Shown here piece by piece: positions 15,878 to 23,660 of a stretch of DNA of 39,781 bases (the stretch's first letter is position 1; each line of letters opens with the position of its first letter). The DNA is from Gracilimonas sp031581265 (GTDB lineage Bacteria; Bacteroidota; Rhodothermia; Balneolales; Balneolaceae), in assembly GCF_031581265.1 (NCBI RefSeq), contig NZ_JAVLBQ010000029.1:1-39781 (forward strand), written 5' to 3'. The notes below the pieces were generated by a model that saw nothing but the letters and a program-made list of their open reading frames with translations, made no database searches and was not told the origin of the DNA. The position numbers and the translations under genes are program-made.

Positions 15878-17131
15878 ATGAATAAGATATTACAGGCCAA
15901 ACTGAGTCTTATGATGTTTTTGGAGTTTTTCATCTGGGGGGCTTGGTATTCAACCGTCGCTGTTTTCATGACCGCCAATGGCATGGAGAACCTAACCCAT
16001 TGGCCCTTCACCGTGAATCCTATTGCCGCAATAGTCGCTCCTTTTTTCGTTGGGTTGATTGCCGACCGCTATTTTGCCACAGAGAAAGTGTTAGGGGTAT
16101 TACACATTTTGGGAGCCCTTTTCATGGTTTTGACACCCATGGCAGTTGAACAGCCGGTCTTATTTATATTGTTGCTACTTGCTTACAATCTCTGTTATAT
16201 GCCCACCATGAGTTTAGCGAACACGCTGTCCTTTCATCATATAGATGATCAGGAAAAGGACTTCCCCATTATTCGAGTTTTCGGAACCATTGGATGGATT
16301 GTAGCCGGACTTGCCATCAGTTTTGTACTGGGTATGTTTGTTGCTGAAAATATCAGACCTGAAGAAACCGCACTGCCTTTATATATGACGGCCGCTGCCA
16401 GTCTTCTTCTGGGAATTTATAGTTTTTCACTTCCGCATACTCCACCGCCCGCAGAGGGAGAAAAAGTTTCTATTCGAAGTATTGTCGGTATAGATGCATT
16501 TAAAGAATTGGGGAGTAAATCTTTTTATGTGTTCCTGTTTAGCTCATTTTTACTCTGTATTCCACTGGCTGCTTACTACAATTTCACTCAAATTTTTATT
16601 GGAGATGCCGGCTTTGAGAATATTGCAGCCACACTTACTATCGGACAAATGTCTGAAGTACTATTCATGGTTTTAATTCCGGCTATGTTTATTCGCCTTG
16701 GGGTGAAATGGATGCTAGCCGCGGGGATGCTCGCCTGGGTTGTACGCTATGCCCTGTTTGCCCTTGGTGCCACTGAGAGTATCACCTGGATGATTCTTGC
16801 CGGTATTGCACTACACGGTATTTGCTATGACTTCTTCTTCGTAACCGGACAAATTTATGTGGATAAAAAATCTACCGCCGAAATTCGAGGTCAGGCCCAG
16901 GGACTTATTATTCTGATCACCTATGGTTTGGGAATGTTAATCGGGGCTCAGGTAGCAGGAAGAGTTTATAATAGCTTCCTTGGATCCGCAGATTCTTTAA
17001 CTTTAAGTCAGTGGTTCGACTTTTGGTGGATACCCGCTATTTTTGCAGGAGCAGTTATGATCTTCTTTATCATTTTCTTTAATGATAAAGTGTTAGATGA
17101 AGACGCTACTGCAGATGATATCACCATATAA
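15878..17131 (+). CDS. Nucleoside:H+ symporter (NHS) family MFS permease
   Basis: 417-residue inner-membrane transporter with about 12 hydrophobic helices. The opening SLMMFLEFFIWGAWYSTV and the YMPTMSLANTLSFHH segment are characteristic of the NHS family of the major facilitator superfamily (NupG/XapB relatives). Family members in Bacteroidota sit beside DUF1080/TIM-barrel sugar genes rather than nucleoside genes, so I infer uptake of a sugar or keto-sugar produced in the periplasm by the divergent operon. It is followed 24 bp later by the TIM-barrel gene. Confidence 0.87.
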   Translation: MNKILQAKLSLMMFLEFFIWGAWYSTVAVFMTANGMENLTHWPFTVNPIAAIVAPFFVGLIADRYFATEKVLGVLHILGALFMVLTPMAVEQPVLFILLLLAYNLCYMPTMSLANTLSFHHIDDQEKDFPIIRVFGTIGWIVAGLAISFVLGMFVAENIRPEETALPLYMTAAASLLLGIYSFSLPHTPPPAEGEKVSIRSIVGIDAFKELGSKSFYVFLFSSFLLCIPLAAYYNFTQIFIGDAGFENIAATLTIGQMSEVLFMVLIPAMFIRLGVKWMLAAGMLAWVVRYALFALGATESITWMILAGIALHGICYDFFFVTGQIYVDKKSTAEIRGQAQGLIILITYGLGMLIGAQVAGRVYNSFLGSADSLTLSQWFDFWWIPAIFAGAVMIFFIIFFNDKVLDEDATADDITI

Positions 17132-17155
17132 TTTTTACCAACCTTTTTTCACACA

Positions 17156-18154
17156 ATGACCAGACCCGTAACACTTTTTACCGGACAATGGGCCGACTTA
17201 AGCCTCGAAACGTTAGCTCAAAAAGTATCTGAGTGGGGCTATGATGGATTAGAACTAGCCTGTTGGGGAGATCATTTTAACGTCACCCAAGCCCTTGAAG
17301 AGGATGGATACTGTGAAGAACGAAAAGAGCTACTGGCAAAATATGATCTCAACGTTTGGGCTATTAGTAATCACTTAGTGGGACAGGCGGTTTGTGATCT
17401 CATCGATGAACGCCACAAAGAAATTCTGCCTGATCATGTCTGGGGAGATGGTGATCCTGAAGGAGTCCGAACTCGTGCCGCAGAAGAGATGAAAAACACG
17501 GCCCGTGCTGCCAAAAAACTTGGAATTGATGTCGTAAACGGATTTACCGGCAGTTCCATCTGGTCGAAATTATATTCCTTTCCTCCCAACAAGCCGGATA
17601 TGGTGGAACAAGGCTTTCAGGATTTTGCGGATCGATGGAATCCTATTTTGGATGTTTTTGATGAGGAAGGCATTCGCTTTGGGCTGGAAGTTCACCCCAC
17701 TGAAATAGCCTTTGACATTTCTACGGCTGAACGCGCTATTGATGCCCTTAACGGACGAAAAGCGTTTGGTTTCAATTACGATCCCAGTCACCTCGGCTAC
17801 CAGGGTGTTGATTATATTGAATTCATCAGAAATTTTGCTGACCGAATTTACCATGTGCATATGAAAGATGTGTGGTGGTCAGATAAACCCACAAAGGCCG
17901 GTACTTTTGGCGGTCATTTGGATTTTGGCCACCCCGACCGCAACTGGGATTTTGTTTCCGTGGGAAGAGGAAACATCGATTTCGATCGGGTTATACGGGC
18001 ACTCAATGAAATTAAGTATTCAGGCCCGCTTTCAGTAGAATGGGAAGACAGCGGCATGGACCGGGAATATGGAGCAAGTGAATCCTGTGATTATGTGAAG
18101 AACATCGACTTCCCCCCTTCCGGAACGGCTTTTGATGCCGCCTTTTCTGATTAG
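17156..18154 (+). CDS. Cytoplasmic sugar phosphate isomerase/epimerase TIM barrel
   Basis: 332-residue xylose-isomerase-like TIM barrel without signal peptide. Putative divalent-metal ligands form the usual set: Glu in FGLEVHP, Asp/His in NYDPSHLGYQG, His in YHVHMKD and Glu in LSVEWED. Homologues accompany Gfo/Idh/MocA dehydrogenases and act as isomerases, epimerases or lyases on keto-sugars. Paired with the permease, it would process the imported sugar, with the Gfo/Idh/MocA enzyme as redox partner. Distinct from the exported barrel at 14718-15671. Confidence 0.88.
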   Translation: MTRPVTLFTGQWADLSLETLAQKVSEWGYDGLELACWGDHFNVTQALEEDGYCEERKELLAKYDLNVWAISNHLVGQAVCDLIDERHKEILPDHVWGDGDPEGVRTRAAEEMKNTARAAKKLGIDVVNGFTGSSIWSKLYSFPPNKPDMVEQGFQDFADRWNPILDVFDEEGIRFGLEVHPTEIAFDISTAERAIDALNGRKAFGFNYDPSHLGYQGVDYIEFIRNFADRIYHVHMKDVWWSDKPTKAGTFGGHLDFGHPDRNWDFVSVGRGNIDFDRVIRALNEIKYSGPLSVEWEDSGMDREYGASESCDYVKNIDFPPSGTAFDAAFSD

Positions 18155-18220
18155 TGTTTTTGGAACCTTTATTTTTGAGAATTTGGGATGAGCCATGTTC
18201 TATGTTGAATACTATCTACC

Positions 18221-18372
18221 GGCCTTAGAAAAAAGAGCGTGAAGAAGATGACGAAATGAAGCGTTAAGAAAGAAATCATACCACATGGCAGTTAGCTTTC
18301 CTGTAAACCTGCTAATGGAGCATTGATTTCTTTTAGCGGAATGCCGTCAGCTTTAGCTCTTTTTTCGCAGCC
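18221..18372. mobile_element. 152-bp MITE-like element, copy 2
   Basis: Left end GGCCTTAGAAAAAAGAGC (18221-18238) and right end GCTCTTTTTTCGCAGCC (18356-18372). Same length as copy 1, same nested inverted repeat, about 23 substitutions and no gaps in my alignment. A truncated left end (GGCCTTAGAAAAAA) also occurs at 24985-24998. Confidence 0.65.
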
Positions 18373-18553
18373 GGGAGTTTTTGTTTCTTTTGTCGGCACA
18401 AAAGAAAAAGGAAGAAGAATACTGGCAACAGATCATTATTAAGGCTCGAGAAGCTGGAGCTTCACTGACTGCGTTTCTAAGCCGGAGCTTAGCAACGAGT
18501 ACCAAAGCACTTCATACTACAATTAGCAATTTTTTAAAAAAAGTTGTCTTCCC

Positions 18554-18885
18554 TGTAGATGTTATGTAATTCGAGGACAACTATTAGTTAGTTTTTCTGG
18601 ACTATACTGTAAAGTCCTCCCTTGCCTCTCCCGTACACGCGTGTCGGGGAGGGAGGTGCCGGACTGAGCGGATGCGAAGTCTGGCGGTGGGTGTTGGTGC
18701 TAAGGGCAACACCTCTTTTACTATCTTATTATCCCCATTAGCTTTGATTCTGAAGTGTATCATGCTACACTTAGCTTGGCAACAACACCCCTCAAAATCA
18801 GTCAGGAACAACTGACTGATTTATCTCCCCTCAAGGGGAGACTTCACTTTTTCAACATTTGTCAACGAATTACATAACATCTACA
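18554..18885. mobile_element. 332-bp element bounded by 27-bp inverted repeats
   Basis: The left end (18554-18580) and right end (18859-18885) are reverse complements at 25 of 27 positions; the outermost 20 bases are perfect. The interior is built from palindromic blocks (CCTCCCTT...GGGAGGGAGG near 18617-18656; TCTCCCCTCAAGGGGAGA at 18824-18841). No transposase is encoded; the 69-residue minus-strand open frame inside lacks any recognisable domain. A non-autonomous element, or a segment duplicated in inverted orientation. Confidence 0.6.
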
Positions 18886-19280
18886 ATCCCGGACAAGACG
18901 TCGCGAAGCGAAGCAGAGTCGCCGATCCGGGATCTCCCGATTATGGAAGAAGTCGGGTCGTCTCGCTGAGACTTAACATTTGGGTGGTCTGTGATCCACG
19001 GGCTGAAGCCGCGTGGCTATATTCGGCTATCCCTCCGGGATTTTGTTCGGTAGGTATGTATCTGGGAGTATTTATTAAAGTATGTCAGAGGTTTAAACCT
19101 GAGAGAGCTCATCTTCCTCCACTCAAAACCTTGGTTCCAAAATCCTTCAGGGACTAACGAAATGCGTTATATCCCTTCAAAAGGGGATTTTTCTTTATAG
19201 AATTGAGCTTCATGAAGCGTAACGAAATCAACTATATTTTTTTGTGTTTTAGTGATTTCGTGGCAAAAGATAGTAGTTGC

Positions 19281-19344
19281 ATTCAACAAATCGGCTCAGC
19301 GAGCTGAGGTACATACCACGGCTCGCTGAGCCGATTTGTTGAAT
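19281..19344. repeat. CGGCTCAGCGAGCCG palindrome, copy 3, extended arms
   Basis: Core arms 19292-19306 and 19319-19333 around AGGTACATACCA. The flanks ATTCAACAAAT and ATTTGTTGAAT extend the inverted repeat to 26-bp arms with a single mismatch (T at 19305). It lies between the repeat island and the aminopeptidase gene. Confidence 0.9.
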
Positions 19345-19414
19345 TTAAAAAACCGAATTGAATTCTCCCTGATAGTTAATAGATTAGGCTGCATCAAATT
19401 AATTAACGAGGCAC

Positions 19415-21943
19415 ATGAATTACCTTTTAAAATCTATTGTACTTTTTGCTCTTTTAATCGGGTTTACAGGCTGCTCATCTATCCCAACTGTTGAGCCCGG
19501 CGTTTCTCTGGAATTAGCGGAATTTCGAAAAGCTCATATTTCGGACATCACCTATGAACTGTACTTCAATATTCCGGAAAATCAGAATGAATCTATTTCA
19601 GCATCCTCAACCATTAATTTCACCCTAAATGAAAGTGGGTTTGATGTGCAGCTTGATTTTCGGGAATCACCGGATATGCTGCAATCGATGTCCATCAACG
19701 GTAATGAAACCGATATCCGGTTTGAAAAGGAACACTTGATTTTACCCGCTGATTTATTACAGGAAGGCCAGAATACTGTTGATATACAATTCACGGCTGG
19801 CGAGAGTTCACTGAACCGAAATCCTGAATATCTATACACCCTTTTTGTGCCCGACCGTGCCCGAACGGCTTTCCCCCTATTCGATCAACCGGACCTTAAA
19901 GCGACCTATGATCTCACCCTTGAAATTTCCAAAAACTGGGCAGCTATTTCCAATTCGCCTTTGAATTATGAGCATGAATCAGATTCTACCAAAACACTGA
20001 ATTTTGCCCCTTCTGATCTGATCAGCTCGTATTTGTTTTCATTTGTAGCCGGAGATTTTGATAAAGTAACCCAAACCGTAGATGGCGTTGAAATGACGAT
20101 GCTGCACCGGGAATCGGATCAGGAAAAAGCAGAGCGAAATATTGATGATGTCTTCCGCCTGCATAAAGCTTCCCTCGACTGGCTAGAAGAATACACCGGC
20201 ATCGACTACCCCTTTCAGAAATTTGATTTTGCCCTCATCCCCACCTTCCAATATGGAGGAATGGAGCATGTAGGTGCTATTCAATACCGGGCATCTTCTC
20301 TGTTTTTGGATGAAGACCCGTCTGATTCACAATTACTTAGTCGTGCCAGCCTGATTGCCCACGAAACGGCTCATATGTGGTTTGGGGATCTCGTTACCAT
20401 GGAGTGGTTCAATGATGTATGGACCAAAGAAGTGTTTGCCAACTTTATGGCCGCCAAAATCATGAATCCGAATTTTCCTGATATTGACCACGACCTGAAT
20501 TTTGTGTTGCGCCATCACCCCAGTGCCTATTCCGTGGATCGTACCGACGGTGCCAATCCCATCCGCCAGGATCTCCAAAACCTAAATGAAGCCGGACAAA
20601 TGTATGGGGCTATCATCTACAACAAAGCGCCCATTATGATGCATCAACTTGAATTACTGGTAGGCGAAGAGGTCTTTAAAGAAGGCTTACGTGAATACCT
20701 AAACACCTACTCATTCGACAATGCCACCTGGCCCGACCTGATTTCTATATTGGATCAAAAAACCGAACAAGACCTTGCCTCCTGGAGTGAAGTGTGGGTG
20801 AATACACCCGGCAGGCCTCATTTTTTCTTGGTTTCTTCTATAGAGAAATCTCAGGTTGTTCAAGTTGATGCTGACGGACTTAACAGAGTTTGGCCACAAC
20901 AATTTTCTATTATTGAACAGGCTGAAGGAGAGTTTAGAACGCATGAGGTTTTAAGTGTAGAATCTGAAACAGAAATCTCACTCAGTGAACCTCAGTTTCC
21001 AAGATTTAACACGGACGGATATGGGTATGGACTTTTCCCAACTGCGCTCAAAAACCTGAATGCCTGGGAGCGACTTGGAGATGTATCAAAAGGTTCAGAG
21101 CTCATAAATTTATACGAAAATATGCTGGCTCAAAAAGAAGTAGTTCCGGACCAATATTTAAATAAACTCATTGAGTTGATTCAGCAGGAAGAAAATCAGC
21201 TTCTTATTGGGCAGATACTCGGGCAAATCCGAACTATTTATTGGGACCTGCTCACGGAGGATGAACGAAATAATGTGACCCCTCAGCTCGAAGGTATTCT
21301 GTGGGATTTGATGAATGAACAAGAGAACCCAAGCAAGAAAAAAACCTTTTTTAATGCGTTCAGGAACGTTGCTTTAAGCAGCACTGAAGTTGAAAAAGTC
21401 TATGACATCTGGCAGGGTGAAATAGAAATTGAAGGACTGAATCTTTCGGAAAGTGATTATATCAGTATGGCCGGTGATCTTGCCATCAAAATGCCGGGAC
21501 GTTCTCAGGACATCATTGCAACGCAGCTGGAGAATATTGAAAACAGCGACCGTAAGCGACGTTTTGAGTTTATTAGTCCTGCTTTATCAAACCGTCAAAT
21601 GGTTCGGGATGAATTTTTCAGATCCTTAGAAAATGAGGAAAACAGGCAAACAGAATCCTGGGTGCTTAGTGCTTTGGGCTATCTTCACCATCCGCTTCGG
21701 GTTCAGCAATCGGAGAAATATATTCTTCCCAGTTTAATGCTGTTGCAGGAAATTCAGGTCACCGGCGACATCTTTTTCCCAAAACGCTGGCTGGATGTGA
21801 TCTTAAGTAATTACTCATCCGATAAAGCCGTACAAACCGTTCGTGATTTTCTGAATGAACGCCCTGATTATAACGATCAGTTGCGAATGAAGATCCTTCA
21901 GGCCGCTGATGGGATGTTTCGGGCGAATAGGATAAAGGGGTGA
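19415..21943 (+). CDS. M1-family zinc aminopeptidase lipoprotein
   Basis: 842-residue metallo-aminopeptidase removing N-terminal residues from peptides. Signal peptide with lipobox FTGC (Cys20), so membrane-anchored in the envelope. Zinc site HETAH (316-320) with the second glutamate Glu339 exactly 18 residues later; exopeptidase loop GGMEH at 281-285, where the usual GAMEN asparagine is replaced by His. Catalytic N-terminal half, then a helical ERAP1-like C-terminal region (about 500-842). A secreted peptide gene lies downstream, but repeat copy B separates them and nothing shows co-transcription. Confidence 0.93.
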   Translation: MNYLLKSIVLFALLIGFTGCSSIPTVEPGVSLELAEFRKAHISDITYELYFNIPENQNESISASSTINFTLNESGFDVQLDFRESPDMLQSMSINGNETDIRFEKEHLILPADLLQEGQNTVDIQFTAGESSLNRNPEYLYTLFVPDRARTAFPLFDQPDLKATYDLTLEISKNWAAISNSPLNYEHESDSTKTLNFAPSDLISSYLFSFVAGDFDKVTQTVDGVEMTMLHRESDQEKAERNIDDVFRLHKASLDWLEEYTGIDYPFQKFDFALIPTFQYGGMEHVGAIQYRASSLFLDEDPSDSQLLSRASLIAHETAHMWFGDLVTMEWFNDVWTKEVFANFMAAKIMNPNFPDIDHDLNFVLRHHPSAYSVDRTDGANPIRQDLQNLNEAGQMYGAIIYNKAPIMMHQLELLVGEEVFKEGLREYLNTYSFDNATWPDLISILDQKTEQDLASWSEVWVNTPGRPHFFLVSSIEKSQVVQVDADGLNRVWPQQFSIIEQAEGEFRTHEVLSVESETEISLSEPQFPRFNTDGYGYGLFPTALKNLNAWERLGDVSKGSELINLYENMLAQKEVVPDQYLNKLIELIQQEENQLLIGQILGQIRTIYWDLLTEDERNNVTPQLEGILWDLMNEQENPSKKKTFFNAFRNVALSSTEVEKVYDIWQGEIEIEGLNLSESDYISMAGDLAIKMPGRSQDIIATQLENIENSDRKRRFEFISPALSNRQMVRDEFFRSLENEENRQTESWVLSALGYLHHPLRVQQSEKYILPSLMLLQEIQVTGDIFFPKRWLDVILSNYSSDKAVQTVRDFLNERPDYNDQLRMKILQAADGMFRANRIKG

Positions 21944-21973
21944 GGGGATGGCTTGTTTTATTTATTGTAGCTT

Positions 21974-22002
21974 GGTATTTGGACCGGGAGGTTGGGAACG
22001 AG
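21974..22002 (-). repeat. GTTCCCAAC palindromic repeat, copy B
   Basis: Read on the minus strand the first 20 bases (22002 to 21983) are CTCGTTCCCAACCTCCCGGT, 18 of 20 identical to copy E; the other half is eroded. It lies 115 bp upstream of the six-Cys peptide gene, in the same orientation relative to that gene as copies A and E. Confidence 0.65.
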
Positions 22003-22117
22003 ATTAAAATCTGGCTTTTTTACGTTGGCTGAGCACGTTCGAAATGAGGGTAATTGCCTTTCAGTATTTTTTTTATTTACTTCAATTCCTAATATTACTT
22101 TAAAAAGTGAGGTTAAT

Positions 22118-22333
22118 ATGAATAAGTTTTCAACATATATAATTTCGTTTATTATTGTTTTGTTTAGCATAACAAGCTTTGACTCCAGTTATGTTGAGGG
22201 TCAAGATGCATGCTATTTAATAGGTTGTTACAAGCCCGGTGGAGGTACTATTTTCGCCTGTACATCGTGGGCAGAAGATGCGCCCGATTGCACTTCTTGT
22301 ACAGAAGACTGTCCCGATTTAGTAGTTGAGTAA
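22118..22333 (+). CDS. Secreted six-cysteine peptide, cassette 1
   Basis: 71-residue exported peptide. The start ATG at 22118 is chosen because it follows a Shine-Dalgarno-like GTGAGG and opens a clean signal sequence (MNKFSTYIISFIIVLFSITS); the longer frame starting at 21992 runs through repeat copy B. The core has six cysteines at 32, 37, 48, 58, 61 and 65, and an acidic tail. It shares with the peptide at 36844 the residues V26-E27 and A31-C32 at identical positions and the total of six cysteines. The propeller lipoprotein gene begins 40 bp downstream. Layout resembles NVEALA peptides of Bacteroides. No modification enzyme nearby; disulfide-rich exported factor is my best description. Function unknown. 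Confidence 0.75.
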   Translation: MNKFSTYIISFIIVLFSITSFDSSYVEGQDACYLIGCYKPGGGTIFACTSWAEDAPDCTSCTEDCPDLVVE

Positions 22334-22373
22334 TAAACTAATCTACTTGCAGTCATTAAATACAGTACTATTC

Positions 22374-23387
22374 ATGAAAACAGTATTATTTTTGTTTAGT
22401 TTTATTTTGCTATCCGGTTGTGAAAAAACTAACGACACATCAGAGCGATATAATTTCACGTTTACTAAAATTGGTGAGATTAATCTTCAAAATTCTTTGT
22501 TAACCGGCGCAAATCGAATTTTAAGGAATGAAACCCATATTTACATTTTAGACACAAGGCTTGGAAAAATTTTTCGATATGATTCAACCGGAAAAAATTT
22601 AGGGGATTTTGGGGGAGAAGGTTCTGGTCCTGGGGAGTTTAGAAAAGCTGTTTCATTTGATTTTGGTTCTCACAATACCCTTTATGTTTATGATAGAGAC
22701 CTGCAAAGAATTTCTGAATTTGACCTCGAAGGAACTTTTAAACGTTTGATACCCGTTAAAGCGTTGGGTACACAACTAATAGCTACAAATACAAAATTTT
22801 TACTGCATAATAGTACAGTTTTCTCGCATGAAAAGCCGATGGTTAAAGTAATTGACATGGATTCGGGTGAGATTGTAAAAGAAATTAGCCCTCTCTCCGA
22901 TCTTGTAGCAGATTTAGGTTTTGGTATTTCAGGGCCAGCATTATTTGGAGTAACTGAATCAGAGTCAAAAATTCATGTCCTTCAACATCCGTTTCATTTA
23001 AAATTATTCTCCTATGATAAAGCTGGCGTGATTAAGAAATTTGAGAAAGAGTTAAGTTCAGATTTTTTTGTGAAGCCTGATTTTTCCAATTTTAACAGGT
23101 ATTCTGATAAGGTAGAGGAACGAACAAATGCAAGTATTTACGCTGTTTTTTCGAGTGAGGAAAAAATTTTTTTTATATATGACGAGTTCCACACTCCAGA
23201 CAGATACATGGATATTTTTGATTATGACGGAAACCTCCTAAATAAAGCACCTGTTAAATTAGGTGGTGCATATCCAATACATTTTTTTGAAAATATATTT
23301 TATTCGTTAGCATATAAAGATACTGTAAATATTGAACAAGGCTTCAAACTTAATACATATACATTAGAAGTTTCAGATTCAGAATAA
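22374..23387 (+). CDS. Six-bladed beta-propeller lipoprotein, cassette 1
   Basis: 337-residue lipoprotein. ATG at 22374 is preferred over the in-frame TTG at 22326 because it starts the signal peptide, whose lipobox is LLSGC with Cys16. The body shows repeated blade-like strands (ILDTRLGKIFRYDSTGK; YVYDRDLQRISEFDLEG; IFDYDGNLLNKAP) and the GPGEF signature at 85-89, as in the 6-bladed propeller family of Bacteroidota (DUF5128-like). Such folds bind ligands or proteins rather than being clearly enzymatic. Coding sequence is AT-rich (18 G/C in 22981-23040). Probably co-transcribed with the peptide gene. Paralogue of 35709-36767 in architecture. Confidence 0.82.
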   Translation: MKTVLFLFSFILLSGCEKTNDTSERYNFTFTKIGEINLQNSLLTGANRILRNETHIYILDTRLGKIFRYDSTGKNLGDFGGEGSGPGEFRKAVSFDFGSHNTLYVYDRDLQRISEFDLEGTFKRLIPVKALGTQLIATNTKFLLHNSTVFSHEKPMVKVIDMDSGEIVKEISPLSDLVADLGFGISGPALFGVTESESKIHVLQHPFHLKLFSYDKAGVIKKFEKELSSDFFVKPDFSNFNRYSDKVEERTNASIYAVFSSEEKIFFIYDEFHTPDRYMDIFDYDGNLLNKAPVKLGGAYPIHFFENIFYSLAYKDTVNIEQGFKLNTYTLEVSDSE

Positions 23388-23660
23388 GAAACATATTGTT
23401 GAGTCTGATACTCAATAAGTATTGAGATCTTAGTAGCATTCCCAGCGAGGCTGTTTGGAACGAGTTGTAAATTTGAGTTGTGGTTTCATTGGTAATAGTC
23501 GAACCGGGTGGTCCGTGATTACATTCCTAACTACGGCAAAGGCTTTAACCGAATAGTAACATAGTTATCATTGCTGATTCATGGTAATTGAGCATAATAT
23601 TCTTTTGTGTAACCGAGAAGTAAAGCTAGTAGGGGCAAATTACAATACGCCCCGTATTGC
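23388..23660. other. Spacer downstream of cassette 1
   Basis: No gene. Immediately after the propeller gene there are two mutually exclusive hairpins: TTGAGT/ACTCAA (23399-23415) and CTCAAT/ATTGAG (23411-23426), without a T-tract. Repeat copy C follows at 23436. Confidence 0.5.
23436..23464 (-). repeat. GTTCCCAAC palindromic repeat, copy C
   Basis: 24 of 29 positions match the reverse complement of the copy E core. It starts 49 bp after the propeller stop codon and points the same way as copy B, so cassette 1 is bracketed by direct repeats. Confidence 0.7.

Larger units (their letters stand above)
18155..19414. other. 1.26-kb gene-free repeat island
   Basis: No convincing gene. Blocks in order: 152-bp element copy 2 (18221-18372); hairpin 'tttcttttgt cggc acaaaagaaa' around 18382-18405; 332-bp inverted-repeat element (18554-18885); a hairpin with ATCCCGGA/TCCGGGAT arms around 18887-18933; further GC palindromes to about 19045; a 'ccttcagggactaac...cccttcaaaagggg' block near 19142-19188; a 'gtgttttagtgatttcgtggc' block at 19243-19263; and palindrome copy 3. 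Several blocks occur in the same order in 9932-10429, so this is a recurring composite rather than random decay. Confidence 0.7.

Noticed and set aside
18602..18811. Open frame of 69 codons on the minus strand
   Set aside because: It lies wholly inside the palindromic 332-bp element and shows no domain, signal or ribosome-binding site.
21974..22117. Longer start (21992) for the six-Cys peptide
   Set aside because: That N-terminal part is encoded by the repeat and would bury the signal peptide; ATG 22118 has a ribosome-binding site and a clean signal.
22326..22373. TTG start that would extend the propeller protein by 16 residues
   Set aside because: The extension would precede and spoil the lipoprotein signal; the ATG at 22374 begins an ideal n-region and lipobox.
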